Shown: positions 9,701 to 18,642, counted from the first letter of the stretch. The stretch: 64,000 nt of DNA from Hymenobacter negativus (GCF_017571495.1 NZ_JAGETZ010000002.1:606448-670447); one strand, 5' to 3'. The notes: a model not told the origin generated them from the letters alone. Made by a program: numbers and translations.

Positions 9701-10014
9701 CCACGCTCGCCGCTTGAGTTCACGGCCAGGCTCACGAAGGGCGTGGACACCAGGCTGCCGTTGTTAATAACCCGGAGCTGCCCGGTTTGCTGGCACACAA
9801 AAATGCGCCCGTCCGGGGCAAAGGCCAAGGCCGTGGGGTTGGTGATGCCCGAGGCCACCAGGACCGCACTAAAGCCGGCAGGAAAAGTAGGCGCAGCCTG
9901 CTGGGCCAAGGCCGGCAAGCTGGTCAGGCAGCCAACGAATAGCAGCACCAGTATGAGCCGCAGGATATTCGGGCCGCGCCCGATAAAGCGAGAGGGGGAT
10001 GTAGATGTTTTCAT
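6796..10014 (-). CDS. T9SS-secreted PQQ-dependent sugar dehydrogenase with Ig-like and two PA14 domains
   Basis: Secreted multidomain oxidoreductase of 1072 residues. A signal peptide ends near LPALAQ (about 38). Residues 40-390 form a glucose/sorbosone dehydrogenase beta-propeller (NPTALAFAPDGRIFV, HNGGAMHFGLDGKLYVAVGE), which oxidises sugars using PQQ. Residues 393-478 are an Ig-like domain (QPASVAVVPGAAATF ... YQWQKNG), about 480-590 a PKD/cadherin-like segment, and about 672-820 and 826-980 two nearly identical PA14-type carbohydrate-binding domains (TDGIYTFYTSSDDGSQLFI). The last 80 residues (MLYPNPAQDQ ... GVYTVIV) are a type A T9SS sorting signal that directs it to the cell surface. 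The preferred sugar is unknown. Confidence 0.9.
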   Translation of the reverse strand: MKTSTSPSRFIGRGPNILRLILVLLFVGCLTSLPALAQQAAPTFPAGFSAVLVASGITNPTALAFAPDGRIFVCQQTGQLRVINNGSLVSTPFVSLAVNSSGERGLVGIAIDPGYLSNHYIYLYYTLASGANNRISRFTANGDVAVAGSETLVLNLDPLSTATNHNGGAMHFGLDGKLYVAVGENANRTNAPNLDSYMGKLLRINADGSVPAGNPYVGSSLSAQRQRVWSYGLRNPFTFAVQPVTGTLFINDVGEGSWEEINNASVGGRNFGWPSSEGYSVRTGETAPVFAYPHASGFPDGTGCSITGGTFFNPSATNYPSQYVGKYFYQDYCGKWINYIDPNSSTTPPARAAFALNMPGDALALETGPDGNLYYLARNGASLFKVVYTATTSAPVITTQPASVAVVPGAAATFSVAAAGSTPLSYQWQKNGVNIAGATGTSYTIASVVAADAGQYRAVVTNSVGTATSTAATLTVTAPNTAPTAQILTPASGTTYVAGTTISFSGSATDAEDGPLPASAFVWQVDLHHDTHVHDGTPFSQGSQTGTFTIPNSGETAANVFYRLILTVTDAGGVKTSTYRDILPQTSTISLATNPAGLSLTLDGTPQAAPASILGVEGILRTLGAPSPQTMGGVTYEFVSWSNGGAQTQTIAIPTNDATYTANFQPVSTSTLRNPDNPANPVAGLDYTYYQGTWNALPAFSGLTATASGTVPTFSLAPRLRDDNFAFRYTGYVSVPTDGIYTFYTSSDDGSQLFIGSTLVVDNDGLHGTQERTGQIGLKAGLHAITVSFFEQAGAEVLEVNYAGPGLTKTAVPTTALFRTTTGSTLRIPDNPANPVAGLNYAYYQGSWGTLPAFSGLTATTSGTVSTFSLSPRLRDDNFAFRYTGYVSVPTDGIYTFYTSSDDGSQLFIGSTLVVDNDGQHGTQERTGQIGLKAGLHAVTVGFFERGGDQVLNVSYAGPGLTKALVPATALFRTATGAAARTQPGPDRNDAVMLYPNPAQDQVSIGFQAEAGDKVLIEVRDPMGYRVATTTHHATPGPNEARLSLRGLRSGVYTVIVQQGNKRTVRPLILVP
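7078..8001 (-). repeat. Tandem duplication of the PA14 module inside the sugar dehydrogenase gene
   Basis: Two copies of about 462 bp (approximately 7540-8001 and 7078-7539) lie head to tail with a period of exactly 154 codons. Long stretches around 7280-7400 and 7740-7860 are nearly identical at the DNA level, which points to recent duplication or gene conversion. Confidence 0.85.
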
Positions 10015-10746
10015 GGAAAGGATTGAAAGGGAAAAGCGAACAAGGAATTGAAAGCAGCAGGACGCCAGCTTTCAGTTTTCCAGTAGGGGCGAGTAGTAGA
10101 CAGGCTGGATTTAAACCATAGGCAATATTGAGATTAGAAGGTGGCTGTGAATCAGTCTAGATAGGTTTCAGAGCCTTTGCATAGGACTTGCTTCCTAAAT
10201 GTATGTAGTCTGAATTGTAATTCTTTAGCCGGCTGGCATTAACAAATTGCGTTAGTTGGATAGTGCACACAAGAATCCCTTATTGGGTGGCGCTAGCGCA
10301 AAAACACGCCGCTTCCAGCACGCTTTAATAACAACCCTTAGCCCGAAGCGCAGCCGCCGGGCAATTCCCAAAAGGCTTGGCCGGCCCCCCGTTTGCCTGG
10401 AGCGCCGCCCAAGACATCTGCTGCTTCGAGGGGCCAGTGCTGCGGCTGCCCAGCGGCCGGAGTAGTGGCCGGGAAAGGAGACGCCAGCGCGGCAGCAAGG
10501 ACTCTTACCCGCCGCGGCCGGGGTACCATGAAATCTACCCTGGGCAGCACCGTCACCGTGTAGCCGCAGCTGTGTAGCGGCTGCCTGGGGCCTTGTATAC
10601 CTATTAGGCTCTTGAAGCTGGGTGCGCTATGCCCTAGCCAAACCAAATTATGTTTCAAGCAATGGCCAAAAACTTATACTTTTAACAACTAATCAACTCT
10701 TTCCACGAATTTTGCATCAACTTTTCCAACCCTATTTCCAGACCTT
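10015..10746. other. Long divergent intergenic region
   Basis: About 730 bases separate two divergently transcribed T9SS cargo genes, so both promoters should lie here. The ends (10080-10250 and 10620-10740) are AT-richer than the GC-rich middle (10300-10580). No exact TAnnTTTG box, RNA gene or convincing ORF was found; the overlapping 69- and 106-codon ORFs look like GC-driven noise. Confidence 0.5.
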
Positions 10747-13700
10747 ATGACCAGACCTCTTCCCCGTTTATTGACACTGCTGATTGTAGTTGGGGCCCTG
10801 GCCGGGGCCCCGACCCAGGCACAGGCCCAGACGACCCCGCCCCGTCTAGGAGCCCTCAACAGTTGGTCGCCCAGCGTCGATGACCCTACCTACGCGGCCC
10901 GCAAGCTGCAACGGGTCCGCCAGGCCTCGGCGACGGCCGCCCGCGCTGCCACGGTGGCCAGTGCCCAGCCCACCGGCAGTGCCCGCGCGGCAGCGGCCCT
11001 GCCGGCCTGCTTCGTGCCGCTGGATACCACGGCGGCCGGCGGCTGGCAGCACTTCTCGCGGCAGAGTGGCTTTGCCGACGACAGCTTCGTCGGCCCGATT
11101 CCGCTGGGCTTCAGCTTCTCGCTCTACGGCAGCACCTACAGCGACGTGTACGTTAACTCCAACGGCAACATCAGCTTCGGGCAGGGCTTCACCACCTTCA
11201 CCGCCACCGGCTTCCCAACGGCCACGCCCATGATTGCCCCATTCTGGGCTGATGTGGACATCGAAATGGCCGACACGCTGGCCCCGGCCACCAGCGGTGG
11301 CATCTACTTCAAGAAGTTCCCCGACAAGTTCGTGGTAACCTGGAACAAAGTGGCCTACTTCTCACGGCAGGCCGACAAGAAGAACACCTTCCAGGTCGTT
11401 ATCAAGGCCAACACCGTCCCCGGCTTCACGGGCGACGACGTGCAGTTTGCCTACGGCGACATGCAGTGGACCACCGGCGCCGCCGACGGCGGTACGGGAG
11501 GTTTTGGCGGGGTGCCCGCTACCGTGGGCGCGAACAGGGGCAACGGGGTTAGCTATATCCAGGTCGGCCGCTTCAACCTGCCCGGCACCTCCCACCCCAA
11601 CAACCAGGACCCCAGCGGCGTCGACTGGCTCGACAACCAGTGCATTTCTTTCCAGGTGGGGGCCAACAGCAACAACGTGCCGCCCAGCGTGACGGGCATG
11701 CCCGCTGGCAATACCCTCACGCTAGCGCAGGGCCAGACGCGCAACTTGGCCCTGCAGTTCCTGGGCCCGGAAGTGGGCCAGCAGGTGACGGTGACCACCA
11801 ACACCAACGGCCTGTGCAACACTACCGTGAGCAACAACGGCACGGCCAACCCCACGGTGAGCCTGGGCATCACCGGCGCGGCCTGCAACCTGGGCACCCA
11901 TACCATCAGCTTCCAGGCCGTCGACAACGGCAGCCCGGTAGCCTTGCAGCAGTTTACCCTGACGGTGGTGGTGACAGCCACCAACCAGTGGACCGGCGCC
12001 GTGAGCACCGTGTACACCGATGCGGCCAACTGGAACACGGGCATTGTGCCCACGGCTACCGAAGATGTGCTCATTCCGACGGGTGTCGCCAACATGCCGG
12101 TACTCAGCACCACAGCCGCCGCCAAGAACGTCACCATTGCCAGCGGCGCTAGCCTGACGGTGGCCACGGGCGGCGTGTATTCGCTGAGCGGCAACCTGAC
12201 CAACAACGGCCAGCTGCGGGGCGCTGGCACGCTGCAAACCACCGGGGCGGCCACCCAGACCCTGAGCGGCACCGGCACGGCCAGCCTCTACAACGCTACC
12301 ATCGGCGCGGCGGGCGCGGTGCTGAGCCAGCCCCTGGCCCTGGACCGCCTGCTGACCCTGAACGGCAACCTGACCTCCAACGGCAACCTGACCCTGCTTT
12401 CGCGCCCCGACGGCTCGGAAACGGCCATGGTGGTGAACAACGGTGCCGCCACGGTGAGCGGGAACGTGACGGTGCAACGCTTCATCGGCCCGACGACTAA
12501 CCCGCAGATGGGTTACCGCCACCTGGCGGCCCCGGTCACGAACACCACCCTTACCGACATGACCACCAGCGGCTTTACGCCGGTGCTGAACCCGGCCTAT
12601 AACTCGGCCCCCAACCCTGGCTTGGTGACGCCCTTCCCAAACGTGTTCAGCTACGACGAGACCCGGGTGACCAGTGGCGCGGCCGTGGCCGATTTTGACC
12701 GGGGCTGGGTGTCCCCGGTTACAACCACCATGTTTTCCACCTTCGGCTTCACCGTGAACATGATGGGCGGGCAGGTAATGGATTTTGTGGGTACGCTGGG
12801 CAACGGCACCTTCAACCGCGTGAACCTGACGCGCGGCGCGGGCCCCCAGGCCGGCTGGCAGCTGCTGGGCAACCCTTACCCGGCCCCCCTCAACTTCACC
12901 CAGCTCACCCGCTCGGGTATCGACAACGCGGTGTACGTGTTCAAGTCGAGCGGGCAGTACACGGGCTCCTACGCCAGCTACGTGAACGGCGTGCCGGCCA
13001 ACGGCGGCTCCAACATCCTGCCGATGGGCCAGGCTTTCTTCGTGCGCACTACCACGCCAGGCGTGGCGGGCAGCGTGGCCTTCACCAACGCCGCCCGCCT
13101 GACCACCTACCAGAACCCCGCGCTGCAGCGCAGCACCGCCACCGAAACGCGCCCGCTGCTGAGCCTGGACCTGCGCAACGCCGCCGGCACGGCCGCCGAG
13201 CAAATGGCGGTGTACTTTGAGCAGGGCGCCACTGCCGGCTTCGACGCCGGGTACGATGCCTACCGCCTCGGCAACGGCAACGCGGTGCAGCTCGGCGCCC
13301 TGGCCGGCACCACGGAGCTGTCCATCAGTGGCCTGCCCGCCCTGGGAAGCACGCCTGTGACGGTGCCCCTGCTCGTGCGCGTGGCCCAAACCGGTAGCTA
13401 CACCCTGCAGGCCGCGCAGCTCATCAACCTGCCCACGGGCTGGACGGCCACCCTGCACGATGCCCTGACCGGCACCGCCACCGACCTGCACCAGCCCACC
13501 GGCTATAACTGCACCATCGCCGCCAATCAGGCCCCGGGCCGCTTCCTGGTGGAATTTGCTCCCAGCCGCGTGACGGCCACCGGCTCCGCCCAGCTCAGCG
13601 CGGCGGTATCGGTGTACCCCAACCCGGCCCACAGCACGGCAGCCCTGCTGCTGCCTCCCAGTGCCCGGCCCACCACGGTGAGCCTGTTCAACGCCCTGGG

Positions 13701-13839
13701 CCAGGTGGTAAGCCAGCAGCGCGTGCCGGCCAGCCAGCGCACCGCCCTGCTGCCGCTCACGGACCTGGCCCCGGGCGTGTACACGGTGCGCGTGGCCCTG
13801 GCCGAAGGCTCTGTAACCAAGCGCTTGGTGGTGGAGTAA
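10747..13839 (+). CDS. T9SS-secreted nidogen-like (NIDO) domain protein
   Basis: Cell-surface or secreted protein of 1030 residues, probably adhesive. A signal peptide ends around QAQAQ (residue 28). Residues about 80-300 resemble a nidogen-like domain: PIPLGFSFSLYGSTYSDVYVNSNGNISFG, then MIAPFWADVDIE and the KFVVTWNKVAYF block. Residues about 300-410 look Ig-like. From about 411 (NQWTGAVSTVYTDAANWNTG) there is a long beta-rich domain with the VQRFIGPTTNPQMGYRHLAAPV block. The final 80 residues from VSVYPNPAHS are a T9SS type A sorting domain. The C-terminal half closely resembles that of the FG-GAP protein at 43237-46605. No catalytic motif is visible. Confidence 0.85.
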   Translation: MTRPLPRLLTLLIVVGALAGAPTQAQAQTTPPRLGALNSWSPSVDDPTYAARKLQRVRQASATAARAATVASAQPTGSARAAAALPACFVPLDTTAAGGWQHFSRQSGFADDSFVGPIPLGFSFSLYGSTYSDVYVNSNGNISFGQGFTTFTATGFPTATPMIAPFWADVDIEMADTLAPATSGGIYFKKFPDKFVVTWNKVAYFSRQADKKNTFQVVIKANTVPGFTGDDVQFAYGDMQWTTGAADGGTGGFGGVPATVGANRGNGVSYIQVGRFNLPGTSHPNNQDPSGVDWLDNQCISFQVGANSNNVPPSVTGMPAGNTLTLAQGQTRNLALQFLGPEVGQQVTVTTNTNGLCNTTVSNNGTANPTVSLGITGAACNLGTHTISFQAVDNGSPVALQQFTLTVVVTATNQWTGAVSTVYTDAANWNTGIVPTATEDVLIPTGVANMPVLSTTAAAKNVTIASGASLTVATGGVYSLSGNLTNNGQLRGAGTLQTTGAATQTLSGTGTASLYNATIGAAGAVLSQPLALDRLLTLNGNLTSNGNLTLLSRPDGSETAMVVNNGAATVSGNVTVQRFIGPTTNPQMGYRHLAAPVTNTTLTDMTTSGFTPVLNPAYNSAPNPGLVTPFPNVFSYDETRVTSGAAVADFDRGWVSPVTTTMFSTFGFTVNMMGGQVMDFVGTLGNGTFNRVNLTRGAGPQAGWQLLGNPYPAPLNFTQLTRSGIDNAVYVFKSSGQYTGSYASYVNGVPANGGSNILPMGQAFFVRTTTPGVAGSVAFTNAARLTTYQNPALQRSTATETRPLLSLDLRNAAGTAAEQMAVYFEQGATAGFDAGYDAYRLGNGNAVQLGALAGTTELSISGLPALGSTPVTVPLLVRVAQTGSYTLQAAQLINLPTGWTATLHDALTGTATDLHQPTGYNCTIAANQAPGRFLVEFAPSRVTATGSAQLSAAVSVYPNPAHSTAALLLPPSARPTTVSLFNALGQVVSQQRVPASQRTALLPLTDLAPGVYTVRVALAEGSVTKRLVVE

Positions 13840-13869
13840 GCCCCTCCGGTTTCCTGCTCTCCTTCCCGG

Positions 13870-13904
13870 CGGCGCCGCTTCGTTCTCGAAGCGGCGCCGT
13901 TCTT
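13870..13904 (+). terminator. Rho-independent terminator
   Basis: A 13-bp GC-rich stem (13870-13882 with 13887-13899) has the tetraloop TTCT and is followed by a short T-rich tail. It ends the transcript of the nidogen-like gene. Confidence 0.8.
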
Positions 13905-14341
13905 TTGCAGGGTTTAATCCTACTGATTTGAATGTTGTTAATCAAATAAGGTAAAACCTCCGAAGCGGGTCCAGCTCACATCCCCTTGCGGGAAGCCGGG
14001 CGCCTGCTAACATTCACGCCGTCGTGGCTGCCTATCAAACAATAGGGCTCGGGTTCTTCCAGAGGCGGGCGTGAGGCGGTCCGTCCGCTCCCTGCATTCT
14101 CTTGCCGTTGAAGCCGCATTGGCCTGCTGCTGCAAAGGCACCGTTCATTTCCTCGCTTTCGATAAGGTATACCAGCCATTCAGCCAGCTTCGGGGGCCGG
14201 TAGTCAATTTGCCTGAAGCCACCCCGCCCGCGAGGCTCTTCACGCCCGCTATATTGCTAGCTTTGCCGACATATTCCACCCCTACACTTTTCCCATTCTC
14301 TTCTCCCCCTCATCATTTTTCCACCCTTTTTTCTTTTAAGC
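13905..14341. other. Intergenic leader region of the next T9SS gene
   Basis: No gene is supported here. The last 90 bases before the next start are pyrimidine-rich, as in the leaders of the T9SS genes at 10747 and 29595. A -7 promoter box is listed separately. Confidence 0.5.
14258..14265 (+). promoter_or_regulatory. Candidate -7 promoter box
   Basis: TAGCTTTG matches TAnnTTTG exactly, 76 bases upstream of the fibronectin-III T9SS gene. No TTTG at the -33 position was seen, so the call rests on the -7 box alone. Confidence 0.45.
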
Positions 14342-17335
14342 ATGACAACTAATTTACGTTTCACGCCCAGCTTCTCTTTTAGTAGGAGTTGGGCTGGCGC
14401 GCTGGCGGTGCTGCTGAGCTGGCTGCTGCCAGTGCTGGGCCACGCCCAAGGCCGCGCCGATGCCTACGGCTTCACGCAAACCACGGGTACCTACACGCCC
14501 GTTACCGGCACGGTCATCAGCACTGCCAGCGACGACGACGTGGTGTACCCAGCCACCACGCTGCCTTTCACATTCAACTATGCGGGCACAGATTACACCA
14601 GCCTGCGCATCACCTCCAATGGCTACGTGACGTTTGGTGCTACTGCGCCCAGTAACACTGGCTACACCCCCATTTCATCAACCACCGGCTACGCTGGTGC
14701 CATTTCCGCGTTTGGCCTCGATGGAGGCGGACGTAGCAATACCGGGGCGGCCATCAGCACGGCCACTGAGGGCACGGCTCCAAACCGGGAGTTTGTGGTG
14801 CAGTATGCCAACTGGGGCGCCTACGGCGGTGTAGTCGGCGTGGAGAACTACCAGATTCGCTTGGCCGAAACCAGCAACGTTATTCGCATTGTGTACGGCA
14901 GCTTCACCGGGCTGAGTACGGGTACCAACCCGCAGGTGGGCCTGCGCGGCGCAGTCGCCACTGATTTCAACAACCGCGCAAGCGCCGTGGGCTGGGACCG
15001 GACCAATACCGGAGCCACACTTACCAGCACCTCGACGGTAGCCGTTAGCAGCACGCTGGTTCCGGCTTCGGGCCTCACGTTCAGCTACACACCTTCCACC
15101 ACGACGCAGCTGCCGGCCATCCGGCCCACGGCTACGGCTATAACGGGCACTTCGGCGACCATTGCCTTCGTGGCACCAGCTGTTGCACCTACTTCCTATA
15201 CCGCTACCGTAACGCCTGCCGTAACCGGCAGCCCCTTCACGGTCACGGCTTCGCCCTTCACCATCACCGGTCTTACCGCTACTTCTCCTTACGCAGTGAG
15301 CATTGTGGCCAACTACGCGGCCGGTACCTCGGTGCCCACCGAAACCCGGTTTGTGACGGGAGTAGCTTGTGCGCCTCCCACGGCACTGGCCATTAGCGCC
15401 ATCACCGCTACTTCGGCCAGCTTGTCCTTTACCAATTACGGCCCAGGAGTGACAGACTATACCGTAACGACGACGCCCGCCACCAGCACCTATACCGTTT
15501 CCAATGCCACCGCTGCCGCGCCGCTGGTGCTCACGGGCCTCACGCCCGGCACTCCCTACACCGTGAGCGTGGTGAGCAACTGCGCCGCCGGAGGCGTAGT
15601 GGCCGCTACCACTACCACCTTTACCACGGCATTCTTGTGCGTGACACCGACCTACGCCACGGTGCCTTACACTCAAACATTTGAAAATACCTGGGTGACG
15701 AACTGTGCATTGCGCGATGTGCCGAGCCTGAACTGGAAGCTGACGCCCGGGGCTACCGACGCCGATGCTTCCTTCCGCCGCTACGACGACGGGGTGGCTG
15801 GTAACTGGACCGGTGGCTCGAGCAGCTACGGCTACACGCCGGCGGGCAGCAATGCCGGGGGGGCGACGTCTTCGTTTTCGGCCCGTTACCACTCGGGCAA
15901 CGTGTCGCCCGTGACCGAATTCGCTCTGTTCGACCTCTACGCCAACGTGAGCGGCGGCACGGGCACGCCCACGCTCAGCTTCGATTACATCAACGTGGAC
16001 GGCTCGGATAAAATCGAGGTGCTGCTCAGCACCGACGGCGGCACGACGTTCAGCGCCACGCCGCTCTTTACGCGGGTTGTATCGGCTACCTGGACGACCT
16101 ACACCGTGCCGCTGGCCGGGGCCACGGCCACGAGCATCATCCGCTTCCGGGCCACCGGCGACAACGGCAGCTCCGACATTGGCCTCGACAACGTAGCCAT
16201 CGGCTACGTTGCCTGCTCGCCTCCCACGGCCGTGGCGGTGCCCGCCGCTACCATTACCCCAACCACAGTTCAACTGACATTTACTCCCTCAGCCAGCGGC
16301 GTGACCAGCTATACCGTGACCACCGTGCCGGCAACTACGCAGGCCGCCGCCACGGCCTCACCCGTCACCCTGACCGGTCTGACGCCCGGCACCACCTACA
16401 CCGTGACGCTGACCACCAACTGCTCTGGCGGTAGCGGTAGCTCGACGGCTACTTTACCTGTGACCTTCACCACCGCCTTCTCGTGCGTGACGCCGACCTA
16501 CGCCACGGTGCCCTACACCCAAACGTTTGAAAATACCTGGGTGACGAACTGTGCATTGCGCGATGTGCCGAGCCTGAACTGGAAGCTGACGCCTGGGGCC
16601 ACCGACGCTGACGCCTCCTTCCGCCGCTACGACGACGGGGTGGCTGGCAACTGGACCGGCGGCTCGAGCAACTACGGCTACACGCCGGCGGGCAGCAACG
16701 CCGGTGGTGCCACGTCCTCGTTTTCGGCCCGCTACCACTCGGGCAACGTGTCGCCCGTGACCGAGTTCGCCTTGTTCGACCTCTACGCCAACGTGAGCGG
16801 CGGCACGGGCACGCCCACGCTCAGCTTCGACTACATCAACACCTCCGGCTCGGACAAAATCGAGGTGCTGCTCAGCACCGACGGCGGGACGACCTTCAGC
16901 ACGCCCCTGTTCACGCAGGTGCTGGCCGCCAACTGGACGACCTACACCGTGCCTTTGGCCGGGGCCACGGCCACGAGCATCATCCGCTTCCGCGCCACCG
17001 GCGACAACGGCAGCTCTGACATTGGCCTCGACAACGTGGCCGTTGCCTATGGTCCCTTGTCTACCGCCACAGCCCTCATGGCTGCTGGAGTGAGTGTATA
17101 TCCTAACCCGGCTCACGAGAGCTTTACGGTGCTGGTACCCACCGTGGCTAATGCCACGAGTGTACAGGCTGAGCTACTCAATGCCCTGGGCCAGGTGGTG
17201 CGTAAGCAATCGGTAGCCTTGCCCGCCGCCGGCACGCGCTTCACGATGACCACCACTGACCTGGCGACCGGCGTATACACGCTGCGCCTCCGGGCCGGCG
17301 ATGCTGCACTCGCCAAGCGCGTAGTTATCAACTAG
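14342..17335 (+). CDS. T9SS-secreted protein with fibronectin III repeats and a duplicated module
   Basis: Secreted 997-residue protein, probably adhesive or matrix-forming. A signal peptide ends at VLGHAQ (about 37). Residues about 40-250 form a beta-rich domain (SDDDVVYPATTLPFTFNYAG). Fibronectin III-like repeats lie at about 256-340, 343-430 and 624-710 (for example TGLTPGTPYTVSVVSNCAAGG). Two nearly identical modules at about 433-620 and 713-900 start CVTPTYATVPYTQTFEN and end DIGLDNVA, resembling MAM/jelly-roll domains with LSFDYIN and IEVLLSTDGG. The final 80 residues from VSVYPNPAHESF are a T9SS type A sorting domain. No enzyme motif is visible. Confidence 0.87.
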   Translation: MTTNLRFTPSFSFSRSWAGALAVLLSWLLPVLGHAQGRADAYGFTQTTGTYTPVTGTVISTASDDDVVYPATTLPFTFNYAGTDYTSLRITSNGYVTFGATAPSNTGYTPISSTTGYAGAISAFGLDGGGRSNTGAAISTATEGTAPNREFVVQYANWGAYGGVVGVENYQIRLAETSNVIRIVYGSFTGLSTGTNPQVGLRGAVATDFNNRASAVGWDRTNTGATLTSTSTVAVSSTLVPASGLTFSYTPSTTTQLPAIRPTATAITGTSATIAFVAPAVAPTSYTATVTPAVTGSPFTVTASPFTITGLTATSPYAVSIVANYAAGTSVPTETRFVTGVACAPPTALAISAITATSASLSFTNYGPGVTDYTVTTTPATSTYTVSNATAAAPLVLTGLTPGTPYTVSVVSNCAAGGVVAATTTTFTTAFLCVTPTYATVPYTQTFENTWVTNCALRDVPSLNWKLTPGATDADASFRRYDDGVAGNWTGGSSSYGYTPAGSNAGGATSSFSARYHSGNVSPVTEFALFDLYANVSGGTGTPTLSFDYINVDGSDKIEVLLSTDGGTTFSATPLFTRVVSATWTTYTVPLAGATATSIIRFRATGDNGSSDIGLDNVAIGYVACSPPTAVAVPAATITPTTVQLTFTPSASGVTSYTVTTVPATTQAAATASPVTLTGLTPGTTYTVTLTTNCSGGSGSSTATLPVTFTTAFSCVTPTYATVPYTQTFENTWVTNCALRDVPSLNWKLTPGATDADASFRRYDDGVAGNWTGGSSNYGYTPAGSNAGGATSSFSARYHSGNVSPVTEFALFDLYANVSGGTGTPTLSFDYINTSGSDKIEVLLSTDGGTTFSTPLFTQVLAANWTTYTVPLAGATATSIIRFRATGDNGSSDIGLDNVAVAYGPLSTATALMAAGVSVYPNPAHESFTVLVPTVANATSVQAELLNALGQVVRKQSVALPAAGTRFTMTTTDLATGVYTLRLRAGDAALAKRVVIN
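15638..17040 (+). repeat. Duplicated 560-bp module within the T9SS gene
   Basis: Copy A (15638-16200) and copy B (16484-17040) are nearly identical, offset by 846 bases at the start and 843 at the end because copy B lost one codon (TFSATPLF versus TFSTPLF). The intervening fibronectin III segment makes the repeat unit a module plus a linker. Confidence 0.88.
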
Positions 17336-17343
17336 CTTTCCTA

Positions 17344-17368
17344 AGCCGGCTCCGCATTGGAGCCGGCT
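17344..17368 (+). terminator. Terminator hairpin of the T9SS gene
   Basis: A 10-bp perfect stem AGCCGGCTCC/GGAGCCGGCT with a 5-base loop begins eight bases after the stop codon; the following tail is only weakly T-rich. It works in tandem with the stronger bidirectional terminator 27 bases further on. Confidence 0.65.
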
Positions 17369-17394
17369 GTTCGCTCTGCTTGGTTGACAGTAGT

Positions 17395-17430
17395 AAAAAG
17401 CCCCGCCTGCGTGAGCAGTCGGGGCTTTTT
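17395..17430. terminator. Bidirectional terminator between convergent genes
   Basis: AAAAAGCCCCG (17395-17405) pairs with CGGGGCTTTTT (17420-17430), extended by CTGC/GCAG with one mismatch. A-run and T-run flank the stem, so it can stop transcription from both the T9SS gene and the nucleotidyltransferase gene. Confidence 0.88.
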
Positions 17431-17476
17431 GATTTGGGTTCTCAGGTCAGCGTTGCTTTCCGGGTTGATAGGTTGG

Positions 17477-18478
17477 CTAGCTGTAGTCGATTTCGGTATT
17501 ATCGCCGATGTTGAGCGAATGGTTCATGCCCCGGAAGGAGGCATCTGAACCCACGATGCAGTCGTGCATTACGGCCGAACTCAACTCGGAATATGAGCCG
17601 ATGATGGAGTCGCTCAGAATGCATTTGCTGACAATGGTTTTGTCGCCAATGGCCACGTTAGGACCAATGATGGAGTGCGAAATCTGGCAGCCGCGCCCGA
17701 TGCTGACCGGGGGGATGATGACCGTGCCGGGAAATTCAGAGTAGTCGTGCTCGTCCAGAAACTCGGGCTGGTTGAGCAGGCGGGCATTGGCTTCGAGCAG
17801 AGTTTCCTTGCGGCCGCAGTCGAACCAGTTGTCCACCGGGCAGGTCGTCATCACCTCGCCTTCCTCGATGAGGTGCATCAGCGCATCGGTGAGCTGGTAT
17901 TCGCCGTGGGTGCGCACTTCGTTATCGCGCAGCCATTCTAGGGCCTCCGCCAGCTTTTCGGGGTAAGCCAGCTTGTAAAGGCCGACCATGGCGAAATTCG
18001 ATTTCGGAATTTTGGGCTTCTCCACCACCTTGCTCACGCGGCCCCCGGCCCCGGTTTCTACCAGCCCAAACATGCTGGGCGTCTTCACCTCCTTCACGGC
18101 CAGCACCGAGCCGGGCGTGGCCATGAGGGAGCGCAGGTCCACGTCCACGATGGTATCGCCGAGGAGGATGAGCACCCCGTCGGGGTCGTGGCGGAACTCC
18201 TCGCGGGCCAGCCACAGCGCGTGGCCCAGGCCCTCGCGCGGCTCCTGCACCACGAAGGTGACGTTGAGCTCGGGGTAGGTACGGCGCACGTAGCGCACGA
18301 TTTTATCGCCCAGGTAGCCCACAATGAACACAAACTCGGTGAGGCCAGCGGCCGTGAGGCGGTCAATAATGTGGCCCAGAATGGTATTACCGGCCACCGG
18401 CACCAGGCTTTTGGGCTGGGTATGGGTGTGAGGACGCAGGCGCGAGCCAATGCCAGCAACAGGAATAACGGCTTTCAT
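17477..18478 (-). CDS. Sugar-phosphate nucleotidyltransferase
   Basis: Cytoplasmic enzyme that makes an NDP-sugar from a sugar-1-phosphate and NTP, feeding polysaccharide or glycan synthesis. The 333 residues begin with the nucleotide-binding motif AVIPVAGIGSRLRPHTHTQPK, followed by the LILLGDTIVDVDL metal site and VVEKP, as in glucose-1-phosphate thymidylyl/uridylyltransferases. The C-terminal third (VIIPPVSIGRGCQISHSIIG to the end) is a left-handed beta-helix of hexapeptide repeats. Which base and sugar are used cannot be told. It is a single gene, divergent from lemA. Confidence 0.9.
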   Translation of the reverse strand: MKAVIPVAGIGSRLRPHTHTQPKSLVPVAGNTILGHIIDRLTAAGLTEFVFIVGYLGDKIVRYVRRTYPELNVTFVVQEPREGLGHALWLAREEFRHDPDGVLILLGDTIVDVDLRSLMATPGSVLAVKEVKTPSMFGLVETGAGGRVSKVVEKPKIPKSNFAMVGLYKLAYPEKLAEALEWLRDNEVRTHGEYQLTDALMHLIEEGEVMTTCPVDNWFDCGRKETLLEANARLLNQPEFLDEHDYSEFPGTVIIPPVSIGRGCQISHSIIGPNVAIGDKTIVSKCILSDSIIGSYSELSSAVMHDCIVGSDASFRGMNHSLNIGDNTEIDYS

Positions 18479-18607
18479 TGTAATGGATGGGATGCGAGGA
18501 CGATAAGGCAGCCGCTACGCGCAGCTAAGCAGCAAGCTACAACCAGTAGGGCTAAGCTGCGTACTTTGCGCCAAGCCCGGTACCAAACCGGGGCAGCGGC
18601 TACAGGT

Positions 18608-18642
18608 TTTGCCGCCGCACCCATAATACCCGAATACCTTTC
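18608..18642 (+). promoter_or_regulatory. Candidate promoter of the lemA operon
   Basis: TTTG at 18608-18611 and TACCTTTC at 18635-18642 (one mismatch to TAnnTTTG) are 23 bases apart, close to the Bacteroidota -33/-7 arrangement. The ATG follows 23 bases later. Confidence 0.4.

Noticed and set aside
10256..10658. Short ORFs between divergent T9SS genes
   Set aside because: Low complexity, no start context and Arg/Pro-rich composition typical of noise.
11722..13632. 636-codon minus-strand ORF opposite the nidogen-like gene
   Set aside because: Composition (Gly/Arg/His/Ala) and the lack of motifs show a GC-driven shadow of the real plus-strand gene.
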